64,000 nt of DNA from Orychophragmus violaceus (GCA_030180135.1 CM058236.1:64383728-64447727); one strand, 5' to 3'; positions 1-12,931 are shown, counted from the stretch's first letter. Notes: generated by a model from the letters alone, not told the origin. Numbers and translations are program-made.

Positions 1-60
1 GCTTGGACGAGAGTAGTACTAGGATGGGTGACCTCCCGGGAAGTCCTCGTGTTGCACCCC
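1..60 (+). rRNA. 5S rRNA gene, copy 1 (cut by window edge)
   Basis: Only the last 60 nt are present, beginning at the box A region. It carries G66A and otherwise ends in the usual GCACCCC. Confidence 0.95.
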
Positions 61-414
61 TTTTTGTTTTTTTTTCCACTTGTCTCCAAAAAAACTAGTA
101 TCTTCGAAACGCCATAATTTTGAACCGTGTGGAACTACGGTGCCGACAACCCCTTTGCGGAAAGCTCTCAAAAAACTAAATGGCGTGCCCAATGGTCTAA
201 AGACCGTAGGAGCTGTTTTTCATCCCCAAATTCTGACGTTTAGACACTTTTCCGGATCTTTTATATTGTACACCATTAAAGCGATGCGGCTAGGTCTTTA
301 GAGATCTTTTAATCGCATCCCAAATGAAAGTAAAATCCCGTTTATGGCACACGAGAATGAACATGTGTCTAGTGAGGCCCACGGCGTTGAATTATAAAAG
401 TCCGAAGAAAAGGA

Positions 415-442
415 TATATGGAACTGCAATGCATCTACTAAC
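415..442 (+). promoter_or_regulatory. 5S upstream promoter elements (example, copy 2)
   Basis: TATAT occupies -28 to -24, GC sits at -12/-11 and C at -1 relative to the first G of the gene. This is the spacing described for Arabidopsis 5S genes. The same layout recurs before nearly all copies. Copies of the G7A class and the 2961/7488 class have T at -1, and copy 23 has its first G replaced by C. Confidence 0.8.
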
Positions 443-561
443 GGGTGCGATCATACCAGCACTAATGCACCGGATCCCATCAGAACTCCGCAGTTAAGCG
501 TGCTTGGGCGAGAGTAGTACTATGATGGGTGACCTCCCGGGAAGTTCTCGTGTTGCACCTC
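443..561 (+). rRNA. 5S rRNA gene, copy 2
   Basis: Full-length 119-nt copy. Differences from the Arabidopsis-type gene besides the shared G3/C116 pair: G81T, C104T, C118T. Confidence 0.95.
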
Positions 562-575
562 TTTTTTGTTTTTTT
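562..575 (+). terminator. Pol III T-stretch terminator (example, copy 2)
   Basis: Six T, one G, then seven T directly follow the 5S gene. A T-rich stretch of variable length follows every copy and fits RNA polymerase III termination. Length changes in this run account for most 1-3 bp differences between units. Confidence 0.8.
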
Positions 576-944
576 CCACTTGTCTCCAAAAAAAACTTGT
601 ATCTTCGAAACGCCATAACTTTTGAACCGTGTGGAACTACGCTGCCGACAACCCCTTTTCCGAAAGCTCTCAAAAACTAAATGGCTTGCCCAATGGTCTA
701 AAGACCGTAGGAGCTGTTTTTCATCCCCAAATTCTGAGGTTTAGACACTTTTCCGGATCGTTTTATATTGTACACCAATAAAGTGATGCGGCTAGGTCTT
801 TAGAGATCTTTTAATCGCGTCCCAAACGAAAGTAAAATCCCGTTTATGGCACACGAGCATGAACATGTGTCTAGTGGGGCCCACGGCGTTGAATTATAAA
901 AGTCTGAAGAAAAGGATATATGGAATTGCAATGCATCTACTAAC

Positions 945-1063
945 GGGTGCGATCATACCAGCACTAATGCACCGGATCCCATCAGAACTCCGCAGCTAAG
1001 CGTGCTTGGGCGAGAGTAGTACTAGGATGGGTGACCTTCCGGGAAGTCCTCGTGTTGCACCCC
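945..1063 (+). rRNA. 5S rRNA gene, copy 3
   Basis: Full length. Changes T52C in box A and C94T in box C. Confidence 0.95.
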
Positions 1064-1449
1064 TTTTTTGTTTTTTTTCCCACTTGTCTCCAAAAAAAAC
1101 TTGTATCTTCGAAACGCCATAACTTTTGAACCGTGTGGAACTACGCTGCCGACAACCCCTTTTCCGAAAGCTCTCAAAAAACTAAATGGCGTGCCCAATG
1201 GTCTAAAGACCTTAGGAGCTGTTTTTCATCCCCAAATTCTGACGTTTAGACACTTTTCCGGATCGTTTTATATTGTACACCATTAAAGCGATGCGGCTAG
1301 GTCTTTAGAGATCTTTTAATCGCGTCCCAAATGTACCTAAAATCCCGTTTATGGCACATGAGCATGACCATGTGTCTTGTGGGGCCCACGGCGTTGAATT
1401 ATAAAAGTCCGAAGACAAGGATATATGGAATTGCAATGCATCTACTAAT

Positions 1450-1568
1450 GGGTGCAATCATACAAGCACTAATGCACCGGATCCCATCAGAACTCCGTAG
1501 TTAAGCGTGCTTGGGCGAGAATACTACTAGGATGGGTGACCTCCCGGGAAGTCCTCGTGTTGCACCCC
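1450..1568 (+). rRNA. 5S rRNA gene, copy 4
   Basis: Full length with G7A, C15A, C49T, G72A and G75C, and T at -1. One of the more diverged classes, so expression is doubtful. Confidence 0.92.
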
Positions 1569-1952
1569 TTTTTTGTTTTTTTCCACTTGTCTCCAAAAAA
1601 AACTTGTATCTTAGAAACGCCATAACTTTTGAACCGTGTGGAACTACGCTACCGACAACCCCTTTTCCGAAAGCTCTCAAAAAACTAAATGGCGTGCCCA
1701 ATGGTCTAAAGACCGTAGGAGCTGTTTTTCATCCCCAAATTCTGACGTTTAGACACTTTTCCGGATCGTTTTATATTGTACACCATAAAAGCGGTGCGGC
1801 TAGGTCTTTAGAGATCTTTTAATCGCGTCCCAAATGAAAGTAAAATCCCGTTTATGGCACACGATCATGAACATGTGTCTAGTGGGGCCCACGGCGTTGA
1901 ATTATAAAAGTCCGAAGAAAAGGATATATGGAACTGCAATGCATCTACTAAC

Positions 1953-2071
1953 GGGTGCGATCATACCAGCACTAATGCACCGGATCCCATCAGAACTCCG
2001 CAGTCAAGCGTGCTTGGGCGAGAGTAGTACTAGGATGGGTGACCTCCTGGGAAGTCCTCGTGTTGCACCCC
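1953..2071 (+). rRNA. 5S rRNA gene, copy 5
   Basis: Full length. T53C in box A and C96T in box C. Confidence 0.95.
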
Positions 2072-2454
2072 TTTTTTGTTTTTTTCCACTTGTCTCCAAA
2101 AAAAACTTGTATCTTCGAAACGCCATAACTTTTGAACCGTGTGCAACTACGCTACCGACAACCCCTTTTCCGAAAGCTCTCAAAAAACTAAATGGCGTGC
2201 CCAATGGTCTAAAGACCGTAGGAGCTGTTTTTCATCCCCAAATTCTGACGTTTAGACACTTTTCCGGATCTTTTATATTGTACACCATTAAAGCGATGCG
2301 GCTAGGTCTTTAGAGATCTTTTAATCGCGTCCCAAATGAACGTAAAATCCCGTTTATGGCACACGAGCATGAACGTGTGTCTAGTGGGGCCCACGGCGTT
2401 GAATTATAAAAGTCCGAAGAAAAGGATATATGGAACTACAATGCATCTACTAAC

Positions 2455-2573
2455 GGGTGCGATCATACCAGCACTAATGCACCGGATCCCATCAGAACTC
2501 CGCAGTCAAGCGTGCTTGGGCGAGAGTAGTACTAGGATGGGTGACCTCCCGGGAAGTCCTCGTGTTGCACCCC
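2455..2573 (+). rRNA. 5S rRNA gene, copy 6
   Basis: Full length with the single change T53C, among the copies closest to the reference type. Confidence 0.96.
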
Positions 2574-2960
2574 TTTTTTGTTTTTTTTTCCCACTTGTCT
2601 CCAAAAAAAACTTGTATCTTCGAAACGCCATAACTTTTGAACCGTGTGGAACTACACTGCCGACAACACCTTTTCGGAAAGCTCTAAAATCACTAAATGG
2701 CGTGCCCAATGGTCTAAAGACCGTAGGAGCTGTTTTTCATCCCCAAATTCTGACGTTTAGACACTTTTCCGGATCGTTTTATATTGAACACCATAAAAGC
2801 GGTGCGGCTAGGTCTTTAGAGATCTTTTAATCGCGTCCCAAATGAACGTAAAATCCCGTTTATGGCACACGAGCATGAACGTGTGTCTAGTGGGGCCCAC
2901 GGCGTTGAATTATAAAAGTCCGAAGAAAAGGATATATGGAACTGCAATGCATCTACTAAT

Positions 2961-3079
2961 GGGTGCGATCATACCAGCACTAATTCACCGGATCCCATCA
3001 GAACTCCGCAGTCAAGCGTGCTTGGGCGAGAGTAGTACTAGGATGGGTGACCTCCTGGGAAGTCCTCGTGTTGCACCCC
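2961..3079 (+). rRNA. 5S rRNA gene, copy 7
   Basis: Full length. G25T, T53C, C96T, and T at -1. Confidence 0.94.
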
Positions 3080-3462
3080 TTTTTTGTTTTTTTCCACTTG
3101 TCTCCAAAAAAAACTTGTATCTTCGAAACGCCATAACTTTTGAACCGTGTGCAACTACGCTACCGACAACCCCTTTTCCGAAAGCTCTCAAAAAACTAAA
3201 TGGCGTGCCCAATGGTCTAAAGACCGTAGGAGCTGTTTTTCATCCCCAAATTCTGACGTTTAGACACTTTTCCGGATCTTTTATATTGTACACCATTAAA
3301 GCGATGCGGCTAGGTCTTTAGAGATCTTTTAATCGCGTCCCAAATGAACGTAAAATCCCGTTTATGGCACACGAGCATGAACGTGTGTCTAGTGGGGCCC
3401 ACGGCGTTGAATTATAAAAGTCCGAAGAAAAGGATATATGGAACTACAATGCATCTACTAAC

Positions 3463-3581
3463 GGGTGCGATCATACCAGCACTAATGCACCGGATCCCAT
3501 CAGAACTCCGCAGTTAAGCGTGCTTGGGCGAGAGTAGTACTATGATGGGTGACCTCCCGGGAATTCCTCGTGTTGCACCCC
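3463..3581 (+). rRNA. 5S rRNA gene, copy 8
   Basis: Full length. G81T and G102T; box A is unchanged. Confidence 0.95.
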
Positions 3582-3966
3582 TTTTTTGTTTTTTTCCCAC
3601 TTGTCTCCAAAAAAAACTTGTATCTTCGAAACGCCATAACTTTTGAACCGTGTGGAACTACGCTGCCGACAACACCTTTTCGGAAAGCTCTAAAATCACT
3701 AAATGGCGTGCCCAATGGTCTAAAGACCGTAGGAGCTGTTTTTCATCCCCAAATTCTGACGTTTAGACACTTTTCCGGATCGTTTTATATTGTACACCAT
3801 AAAAGCGGTGCGGCTAGGTCTTTAGAGATCTTTTAATCGCGTCCCAAATGAACGTAAAATCCCGTTTATGGCACACGAGCATGAAAGTGTGTCTAGTGGG
3901 GCCCACGGCGTTGAATTATAAAAGTCCGAAGAAAATGATATATGGAATTGCAATGCATCTACTAAC

Positions 3967-4086
3967 GGGTGCGATCATACCAGCACTAATGCACCGGATC
4001 CCATCAGAACTCAGGAGTCAAGCGTGCTTGGGCGAGAGTAGTACTAGGATGGGTGACCTCCCGGGAAGTCCCTCGTGGTGCACCCC
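3967..4086 (+). rRNA. 5S rRNA gene, copy 9
   Basis: 120 nt because of one extra C after position 105. Also C47A, C49G, T53C and T111G. Likely impaired. Confidence 0.92.
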
Positions 4087-4468
4087 TTTTTGTTTTTTTC
4101 CACTTGTCTCCAAAAAAACTTGTATCTTCGAAACGCCATAACTTTTGAACCGTGTGGAAATACGCTGCCGACAACCCCTTTTCGGAAAGCTCTCAAAAAA
4201 CTAAATGGCGTGCCCAATGATCTAAAGACCGTAGGAGCTGTTTTTCATCCCAAAATTCCGACGTTTATACACATTTCCGGATCGTTTTATATTGTACACC
4301 ATTAAAGCGATGCGGCTAGGTCTTTAGAGATCTTTTAATCGCGTCCCAAATGAACGTAAAATCCCGTTTATGGCACACGAGCATGAACATGTGTCTAGTG
4401 GGGCCCACGGCGTTGAATTATAAAAGTCTGAAGAAAAGGATATATGGAACTGCAATGCATCTACTAAC

Positions 4469-4587
4469 GGGTGCGATCATACCAGCACTAATGCACCGGA
4501 TCCCATCAGAACTCCGCAGTCAAGCGTGCTTGGACGAGAGTAGTACTAGGATGGGTGACCTCCCGGGAAGTCCTCGTGTTGCACCCC
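4469..4587 (+). rRNA. 5S rRNA gene, copy 10
   Basis: Full length. T53C and G66A. Confidence 0.95.
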
Positions 4588-4969
4588 TTTTTGTTTTTTT
4601 TTCCACTTGTCTCCAAAAAAACTAGTATCTTCGAAACGCCATAATTTTGAACCGTGTGGAACTACGGTGCCGACAACCCCTTTGCGGAAAGCTCTCAAAA
4701 AACTAAATGGCGTGCCCAATGGTCTAAAGACCGTAGGAGCTGTTTTTCATCCCCAAATTCTGACGTTTAGACACTTTTCCGGATCTTTTATATTGTACAC
4801 CATTAAAGCGATGCGGCTAGGTCTTTAGAGATCTTTTAATCGCATCCCAAATGAAAGTAAAATCCCGTTTATGGCACACGAGAATGAACATGTGTCTAGT
4901 GAGGCCCACGGCGTTGAATTATAAAAGTCCGAAGAAAAGGATATATGGAACTGCAATGCATCTACTAAC

Positions 4970-5088
4970 GGGTGCGATCATACCAGCACTAATGCACCGG
5001 ATCCCATCAGAACTCCGCAGTTAAGCGTGCTTGGGCGAGAGTAGTACTATGATGGGTGACCTCCCGGGAAGTTCTCGTGTTGCACCTC
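4970..5088 (+). rRNA. 5S rRNA gene, copy 11
   Basis: Same variant set as copy 2 (G81T, C104T, C118T), 4527 bp downstream of it. Confidence 0.95.
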
Positions 5089-5471
5089 TTTTTTGTTTTT
5101 TTCCACTTGTCTCCAAAAAAAACTTGTATCTTCGAAACGCCATAACTTTTGAACCGTGTGGAACTACGCTGCCGACAACCCCTTTTCCGAAAGCTCTCAA
5201 AAACTAAATGGCTTGCCCAATGGTCTAAAGACCGTAGGAGCTGTTTTTCATCCCCAAATTCTGAGGTTTAGACACTTTTCCGGATCGTTTTATATTGTAC
5301 ACCAATAAAGTGATGCGGCTAGGTCTTTAGAGATCTTTTAATCGCGTCCCAAACGAAAGTAAAATCCCGTTTATGGCACACGAGCATGAACATGTGTCTA
5401 GTGGGGCCCACGGCGTTGAATTATAAAAGTCTGAAGAAAAGGATATATGGAATTGCAATGCATCTACTAAC

Positions 5472-5590
5472 GGGTGCGATCATACCAGCACTAATGCACC
5501 GGATCCCATCAGAACTCCGCAGCTAAGCGTGCTTGGGCGAGAGTAGTACTAGGATGGGTGACCTTCCGGGAAGTCCTCGTGTTGCACCCC
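5472..5590 (+). rRNA. 5S rRNA gene, copy 12
   Basis: Block copy of copy 3: T52C, C94T. Confidence 0.95.
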
Positions 5591-5976
5591 TTTTTTGTTT
5601 TTTTTCCCACTTGTCTCCAAAAAAAACTTGTATCTTCGAAACGCCATAACTTTTGAACCGTGTGGAACTACGCTGCCGACAACCCCTTTTCCGAAAGCTC
5701 TCAAAAAACTAAATGGCGTGCCCAATGGTCTAAAGACCTTAGGAGCTGTTTTTCATCCCCAAATTCTGACGTTTAGACACTTTTCCGGATCGTTTTATAT
5801 TGTACACCATTAAAGCGATGCGGCTAGGTCTTTAGAGATCTTTTAATCGCGTCCCAAATGTACCTAAAATCCCGTTTATGGCACATGAGCATGACCATGT
5901 GTCTTGTGGGGCCCACGGCGTTGAATTATAAAAGTCCGAAGACAAGGATATATGGAATTGCAATGCATCTACTAAT

Positions 5977-6095
5977 GGGTGCAATCATACAAGCACTAAT
6001 GCACCGGATCCCATCAGAACTCCGTAGTTAAGCGTGCTTGGGCGAGAATACTACTAGGATGGGTGACCTCCCGGGAAGTCCTCGTGTTGCACCCC
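5977..6095 (+). rRNA. 5S rRNA gene, copy 13
   Basis: Block copy of copy 4: G7A, C15A, C49T, G72A, G75C. Confidence 0.92.
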
Positions 6096-6479
6096 TTTTT
6101 TGTTTTTTTCCACTTGTCTCCAAAAAAAACTTGTATCTTAGAAACGCCATAACTTTTGAACCGTGTGGAACTACGCTACCGACAACCCCTTTTCCGAAAG
6201 CTCTCAAAAAACTAAATGGCGTGCCCAATGGTCTAAAGACCGTAGGAGCTGTTTTTCATCCCCAAATTCTGACGTTTAGACACTTTTCCGGATCGTTTTA
6301 TATTGTACACCATAAAAGCGGTGCGGCTAGGTCTTTAGAGATCTTTTAATCGCGTCCCAAATGAAAGTAAAATCCCGTTTATGGCACACGATCATGAACA
6401 TGTGTCTAGTGGGGCCCACGGCGTTGAATTATAAAAGTCCGAAGAAAAGGATATATGGAACTGCAATGCATCTACTAAC

Positions 6480-6598
6480 GGGTGCGATCATACCAGCACT
6501 AATGCACCGGATCCCATCAGAACTCCGCAGTCAAGCGTGCTTGGGCGAGAGTAGTACTAGGATGGGTGACCTCCTGGGAAGTCCTCGTGTTGCACCCC
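6480..6598 (+). rRNA. 5S rRNA gene, copy 14
   Basis: Block copy of copy 5: T53C, C96T. Confidence 0.95.
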
Positions 6599-6981
6599 TT
6601 TTTTGTTTTTTTCCACTTGTCTCCAAAAAAAACTTGTATCTTCGAAACGCCATAACTTTTGAACCGTGTGCAACTACGCTACCGACAACCCCTTTTCCGA
6701 AAGCTCTCAAAAAACTAAATGGCGTGCCCAATGGTCTAAAGACCGTAGGAGCTGTTTTTCATCCCCAAATTCTGACGTTTAGACACTTTTCCGGATCTTT
6801 TATATTGTACACCATTAAAGCGATGCGGCTAGGTCTTTAGAGATCTTTTAATCGCGTCCCAAATGAACGTAAAATCCCGTTTATGGCACACGAGCATGAA
6901 CGTGTGTCTAGTGGGGCCCACGGCGTTGAATTATAAAAGTCCGAAGAAAAGGATATATGGAACTACAATGCATCTACTAAC

Positions 6982-7100
6982 GGGTGCGATCATACCAGCA
7001 CTAATGCACCGGATCCCATCAGAACTCCGCAGTCAAGCGTGCTTGGGCGAGAGTAGTACTAGGATGGGTGACCTCCCGGGAAGTCCTCGTGTTGCACCCC
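6982..7100 (+). rRNA. 5S rRNA gene, copy 15
   Basis: Block copy of copy 6: T53C only. Confidence 0.96.
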
Positions 7101-7487
7101 TTTTTTGTTTTTTTTTCCCACTTGTCTCCAAAAAAAACTTGTATCTTCGAAACGCCATAACTTTTGAACCGTGTGGAACTACACTGCCGACAACACCTTT
7201 TCGGAAAGCTCTAAAATCACTAAATGGCGTGCCCAATGGTCTAAAGACCGTAGGAGCTGTTTTTCATCCCCAAATTCTGACGTTTAGACACTTTTCCGGA
7301 TCGTTTTATATTGAACACCATAAAAGCGGTGCGGCTAGGTCTTTAGAGATCTTTTAATCGCGTCCCAAATGAACGTAAAATCCCGTTTATGGCACACGAG
7401 CATGAACGTGTGTCTAGTGGGGCCCACGGCGTTGAATTATAAAAGTCCGAAGAAAAGGATATATGGAACTGCAATGCATCTACTAAT

Positions 7488-7606
7488 GGGTGCGATCATA
7501 CCAGCACTAATTCACCGGATCCCATCAGAACTCCGCAGTCAAGCGTGCTTGGGCGAGAGTAGTACTAGGATGGGTGACCTCCTGGGAAGTCCTCGTGTTG
7601 CACCCC
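7488..7606 (+). rRNA. 5S rRNA gene, copy 16
   Basis: Block copy of copy 7: G25T, T53C, C96T. Confidence 0.94.
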
Positions 7607-7989
7607 TTTTTTGTTTTTTTCCACTTGTCTCCAAAAAAAACTTGTATCTTCGAAACGCCATAACTTTTGAACCGTGTGCAACTACGCTACCGACAACCCC
7701 TTTTCCGAAAGCTCTCAAAAAACTAAATGGCGTGCCCAATGGTCTAAAGACCGTAGGAGCTGTTTTTCATCCCCAAATTCTGACGTTTAGACACTTTTCC
7801 GGATCTTTTATATTGTACACCATTAAAGCGATGCGGCTAGGTCTTTAGAGATCTTTTAATCGCGTCCCAAATGAACGTAAAATCCCGTTTATGGCACACG
7901 AGCATGAACGTGTGTCTAGTGGGGCCCACGGCGTTGAATTATAAAAGTCCGAAGAAAAGGATATATGGAACTACAATGCATCTACTAAC

Positions 7990-8108
7990 GGGTGCGATCA
8001 TACCAGCACTAATGCACCGGATCCCATCAGAACTCCGCAGTTAAGCGTGCTTGGGCGAGAGTAGTACTATGATGGGTGACCTCCCGGGAATTCCTCGTGT
8101 TGCACCCC
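7990..8108 (+). rRNA. 5S rRNA gene, copy 17
   Basis: Block copy of copy 8: G81T, G102T. Confidence 0.95.
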
Positions 8109-8493
8109 TTTTTTGTTTTTTTCCCACTTGTCTCCAAAAAAAACTTGTATCTTCGAAACGCCATAACTTTTGAACCGTGTGGAACTACGCTGCCGACAAC
8201 ACCTTTTCGGAAAGCTCTAAAATCACTAAATGGCGTGCCCAATGGTCTAAAGACCGTAGGAGCTGTTTTTCATCCCCAAATTCTGACGTTTAGACACTTT
8301 TCCGGATCGTTTTATATTGTACACCATAAAAGCGGTGCGGCTAGGTCTTTAGAGATCTTTTAATCGCGTCCCAAATGAACGTAAAATCCCGTTTATGGCA
8401 CACGAGCATGAAAGTGTGTCTAGTGGGGCCCACGGCGTTGAATTATAAAAGTCCGAAGAAAAGGATATATGGAACTGCAATGCATCTACTAAC

Positions 8494-8612
8494 GGGTGCG
8501 ATCATACCAGCACTAATGCACCGGATCCCATCAGAACTCCGCAGTCAAGCGTGCTTGGGCGAGAGTAGTACTAGGATGGGTGACCTCCTGGGAAGTCCTC
8601 GTGTTGCACCCC
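8494..8612 (+). rRNA. 5S rRNA gene, copy 18
   Basis: Full length. T53C, C96T. The block identity with copy 9's unit breaks just upstream of this gene. Confidence 0.95.
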
Positions 8613-8996
8613 TTTTTTGTTTTTTTTCCACTTGTCTCCAAAAAAAACTTGTATCTTCGAAACGCCATAACTTTTGAACCGTGTGCAACTACGCTACCGA
8701 CAACCCCTTTTCCGAAAGCTCTCAAAAAACTAAATGGCGTGCCCAATGGTCTAAAGACCGTAGGAGCTGTTTTTCATCCCCAAATTCTGACGTTTAGACA
8801 CTTTTCCGGATCTTTTATATTGTACACCATTAAAGCGATGCGGCTAGGTCTTTAGAGATCTTTTAATCGCGTCCCAAATTAACGTAAAATCCCGTTTATG
8901 GCACACGAGCATGAACGTGTGTCTAGTGGGGCCCACGGCGTTGAATTATAAAAGTCCGAAGAAAAGGATATATGGAACTACAATGCATCTACTAAC

Positions 8997-9115
8997 GGGT
9001 GCGATCATACCAGCACTAATGCACCGGATCCCATCAGAACTCCGCAGTCAAGCGTGCTTGGACGAGAGTAGTACTAGGATGGGTGACCTCCTGGGAAGTC
9101 CTCGTGTTGCACCCC
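8997..9115 (+). rRNA. 5S rRNA gene, copy 19
   Basis: Full length. T53C, G66A, C96T. The following spacer carries a 93-bp deletion. Confidence 0.95.
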
Positions 9116-9407
9116 TTTTTTGTTTTTTTTTCCACTTGTCTCCAAAAAAACTAGTATCTTCGAAACGCCATAACTTTTGAACCGTGTGGAACTACGGTGC
9201 CGACAACCCCTTTGCGGAAAGCTCTCAAAAAACTAAATGGCGTGCCCAATGGTCTAAAGACCGTAGGAGCTGTTTTTCATCCCCAAATTCTGACGTTTAT
9301 ACACTTTTCCGGCACACGAGCATGAACATGTGTCTAGTGAGGCCCACGGCGTTGAATTATAAAAGTCTGAAGAAAAGGATATATAGAATTGCAATGCATT
9401 TACTAAC

Positions 9408-9526
9408 GGGTGCTATCATACCAGCACTAATGCACCGGATCCCATCAGAACTCCGCAGTCAAGCGTGCTTGGGCGAGAGTAGTACTAGGATGGGTGACCT
9501 CCCGGGAAGTCCTCGTGTTGCACCCC
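9408..9526 (+). rRNA. 5S rRNA gene, copy 20
   Basis: Full length after a shortened spacer (411 bp from the previous gene). G7T and T53C. Confidence 0.95.
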
Positions 9527-9913
9527 TTTTTTGTTTTTTTTTCCCACTTGTCTCCAAAAAAAACTTGTATCTTCGAAACGCCATAACTTTTGAACCGTGT
9601 GGAAATACGCTGCCGACAACCCCTTTTCGGAAAGCTCTCAAAAAACTAAATGGCGTGCCCAATGATCTAAAGACCGTAGGAGCTGTTTTTCATCCCAAAA
9701 TTCCGACGTTTATACACATTTCCGGATCGTTTTATATTGTACACCATTAAAGCGATGCGGCTAGGTCTTTAGAGATCTTTTAATCGCGTCCCAAATGAAC
9801 GTAAAATCCCGTTTATGGCACACGAGCATGAACATGTGTCTAGTGGGGCCCACGGCGTTGAATTATAAAAGTCTGAAGAAAAGGATATATGGAACTGCAA
9901 TGCATCTACTAAC

Positions 9914-10032
9914 GGGTGCGATCATACCAGCACTAATGCACCGGATCCCATCAGAACTCCGCAGTCAAGCGTGCTTGGACGAGAGTAGTACTAGGATGGG
10001 TGACCTCCCGGGAAGTCCTCGTGTTGCACCCC
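9914..10032 (+). rRNA. 5S rRNA gene, copy 21
   Basis: T53C, G66A; block copy of copy 10. Confidence 0.95.
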
Positions 10033-10414
10033 TTTTTGTTTTTTTTTCCACTTGTCTCCAAAAAAACTAGTATCTTCGAAACGCCATAATTTTGAACCGT
10101 GTGGAACTACGGTGCCGACAACCCCTTTGCGGAAAGCTCTCAAAAAACTAAATGGCGTGCCCAATGGTCTAAAGACCGTAGGAGCTGTTTTTCATCCCCA
10201 AATTCTGACGTTTAGACACTTTTCCGGATCTTTTATATTGTACACCATTAAAGCGATGCGGCTAGGTCTTTAGAGATCTTTTAATCGCGTCCCAAATGAA
10301 AGTAAAATCCCGTTTATGGCACACGAGAATGAACATGTGTCTAGTGAGGCCCACGGCGTTGAATTATAAAAGTCCGAAGAAAAGGATATATGGAACTGCA
10401 ATGCATCTACTAAC

Positions 10415-10533
10415 GGGTGCGATCATACCAGCACTAATGCACCGGATCCCATCAGAACTCCGCAGTTAAGCGTGCTTGGGCGAGAGTAGTACTATGATGG
10501 GTGACCTCCCGGGAAGTTCTCGTGTTGCACCTC
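10415..10533 (+). rRNA. 5S rRNA gene, copy 22
   Basis: G81T, C104T, C118T; same class as copy 2. Confidence 0.95.
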
Positions 10534-10916
10534 TTTTTTGTTTTTTTCCACTTGTCTCCAAAAAAAACTTGTATCTTCGAAACGCCATAACTTTTGAACC
10601 GTGTGGAACTACGCTGCCGACAACCCCTTTTCCGAAAGCTCTCAAAAACTAAATGGCTTGCCCAATGGTCTAAAGACCGTAGGAGCTGTTTTTCATCCCC
10701 AAATTCTGAGGTTTAGAAACTTTTCCGGATCGTTTTATATTGTACACCAATAAAGTGATGCGGCTAGGTCTTTAGAGATCTTTTAATCGCGTCCCAAACG
10801 AAAGTAAAATCCCGTTTATGGCACACGAGCATGAACATGTGTCTAGTGGGGCCCACGGCGTTGAATTATAAAAGTCTGAAGAAAAGGATATATGGAATTG
10901 CAATGCATCTACTAAC

Positions 10917-11035
10917 CGGTGCGATCATACCAGCACTAATGCACCGGATCCCATCAGAACTCCGCAGCTAAGCGTGCTTGGGCGAGAGTAGTACTAGGAT
11001 GGGTGACCTTCCGGGAAGTCCTCGTGTTGCACCCC
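10917..11035 (+). rRNA. 5S rRNA gene, copy 23
   Basis: T52C and C94T as in copy 3, plus G1C, which changes the usual transcription start base. Confidence 0.93.
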
Positions 11036-11421
11036 TTTTTTGTTTTTTTTCCCACTTGTCTCCAAAAAAAACTTGTATCTTCGAAACGCCATAACTTTTG
11101 AACCGTGTGGAACTACGCTGCCGACAACCCCTTTTCCGAAAGCTCTCAAAAAACTAAATGGCGTGCCCAATGGTCTAAAGACCTTAGGAGCTGTTTTTCA
11201 TCCCCAAATTCTGACGTTTAGACACTTTTCCGGATCGTTTTATATTGTACACCATTAAAGCGATGCGGCTAGGTCTTTAGAGATCTTTTAATCGCGTCCC
11301 AAATGTACCTAAAATCCCGTTTATGGCACATGAGCATGACCATGTGTCTTGTGGGGCCCACGGCGTTGAATTATAAAAGTCCGAAGACAAGGATATATGG
11401 AATTGCAATGCATCTACTAAT

Positions 11422-11540
11422 GGGTGCAATCATACAAGCACTAATGCACCGGATCCCATCAGAACTCCGTAGTTAAGCGTGCTTGGGCGAGAATACTACT
11501 AGGATGGGTGACCTCCCGGGAAGTCCTCGTGTTGCACCCC
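11422..11540 (+). rRNA. 5S rRNA gene, copy 24
   Basis: G7A, C15A, C49T, G72A, G75C; same class as copy 4. Confidence 0.92.
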
Positions 11541-11924
11541 TTTTTTGTTTTTTTCCACTTGTCTCCAAAAAAAACTTGTATCTTAGAAACGCCATAACTT
11601 TTGAACCGTGTGGAACTACGCTACCGACAACCCCTTTTCCGAAAGCTCTCAAAAAACTAAATGGCGTGCCCAATGGTCTAAAGACCGTAGGAGCTGTTTT
11701 TCATCCCCAAATTCTGACGTTTAGACACTTTTCCGGATCGTTTTATATTGTACACCATAAAAGCGGTGCGGCTAGGTCTTTAGAGATCTTTTAATCGCGT
11801 CCCAAATGAAAGTAAAATCCCGTTTATGGCACACGATCATGAACATGTGTCTAGTGGGGCCCACGGCGTTGAATTATAAAAGTCCGAAGAAAAGGATATA
11901 TGGAACTACAATGCATCTACTAAC

Positions 11925-12043
11925 GGGTGCGATCATACCAGCACTAATGCACCGGATCCCATCAGAACTCCGCAGTTAAGCGTGCTTGGGCGAGAGTAGT
12001 ACTATGATGGGTGACCTCCCGGGAATTCCTCGTGTTGCACCCC
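11925..12043 (+). rRNA. 5S rRNA gene, copy 25
   Basis: G81T, G102T; same class as copy 8. Confidence 0.95.
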
Positions 12044-12428
12044 TTTTTTGTTTTTTTCCCACTTGTCTCCAAAAAAAACTTGTATCTTCGAAACGCCATA
12101 ACTTTTGAACCGTGTGGAACTACGCTGCCGACAACACCTTTTCGGAAAGCTCTAAAATCACTAAATGACGTGCCCAATGGTCTAAAGACCGTAGGAGCTG
12201 TTTTTCATCCCCAAATTCTGACGTTTAGACACTTTTCCGGATCGTTTTATATTGTACACCATAAAAGCGGTGCGGCTAGGTCTTTAGAGATCTTTTAATC
12301 GCGTCCCAAATGAACGTAAAATCCCGTTTATGGCACACGAGCATGAAAGTGTGTCTAGTGGGGCCCACGGCGTTGAATTATAAAAGTCCGAAGAAAAGGA
12401 TATATGGAACTGCAATGCATCTACTAAC

Positions 12429-12547
12429 GGGTGCGATCATACCAGCACTAATGCACCGGATCCCATCAGAACTCCGCAGTCAAGCGTGCTTGGGCGAGAG
12501 TAGTACTAGGATGGGTGACCTCCTGGGAAGTCCTCGTGTTGCACCCC
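12429..12547 (+). rRNA. 5S rRNA gene, copy 26
   Basis: T53C, C96T; block copy of copy 18 at offset 3935. Confidence 0.95.
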
Positions 12548-12931
12548 TTTTTTGTTTTTTTTCCACTTGTCTCCAAAAAAAACTTGTATCTTCGAAACGC
12601 CATAACTTTTGAACCGTGTGCAACTACGCTACCGACAACCCCTTTTCCGAAAGCTCTCAAAAAACTAAATGGCGTGCCCAATGGTCTAAAGACCGTAGGA
12701 GCTGTTTTTCATCCCCAAATTCTGACGTTTAGACACTTTTCCGGATCTTTTATATTGTACACCATTAAAGCGATGCGGCTAGGTCTTTAGAGATCTTTTA
12801 ATCGCGTCCCAAATTAACGTAAAATCCCGTTTATGGCACACGAGCATGAACGTGTGTCTAGTGGGGCCCACGGCGTTGAATTATAAAAGTCCGAAGAAAA
12901 GGATATATGGAACTACAATGCATCTACTAAC

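Larger units (their letters stand above)
1..8462 (+). repeat. Higher-order repeat: 1-3935 matches 4528-8462
   Basis: The first 3935 bases reappear 4527 bp downstream with the same 5S variants and spacer changes in the same order. The match ends near 3935/8462, where one copy reads AAAATGATATATGGAATT and the other AAAAGGATATATGGAACT. Parts of the block recur again: about 4110-6454 matches 9555-11899 (offset 5445), and about 3970-6350 matches 13852-16232 (offset 9882). This is the signature of recent multi-unit duplication within the array. Confidence 0.85.
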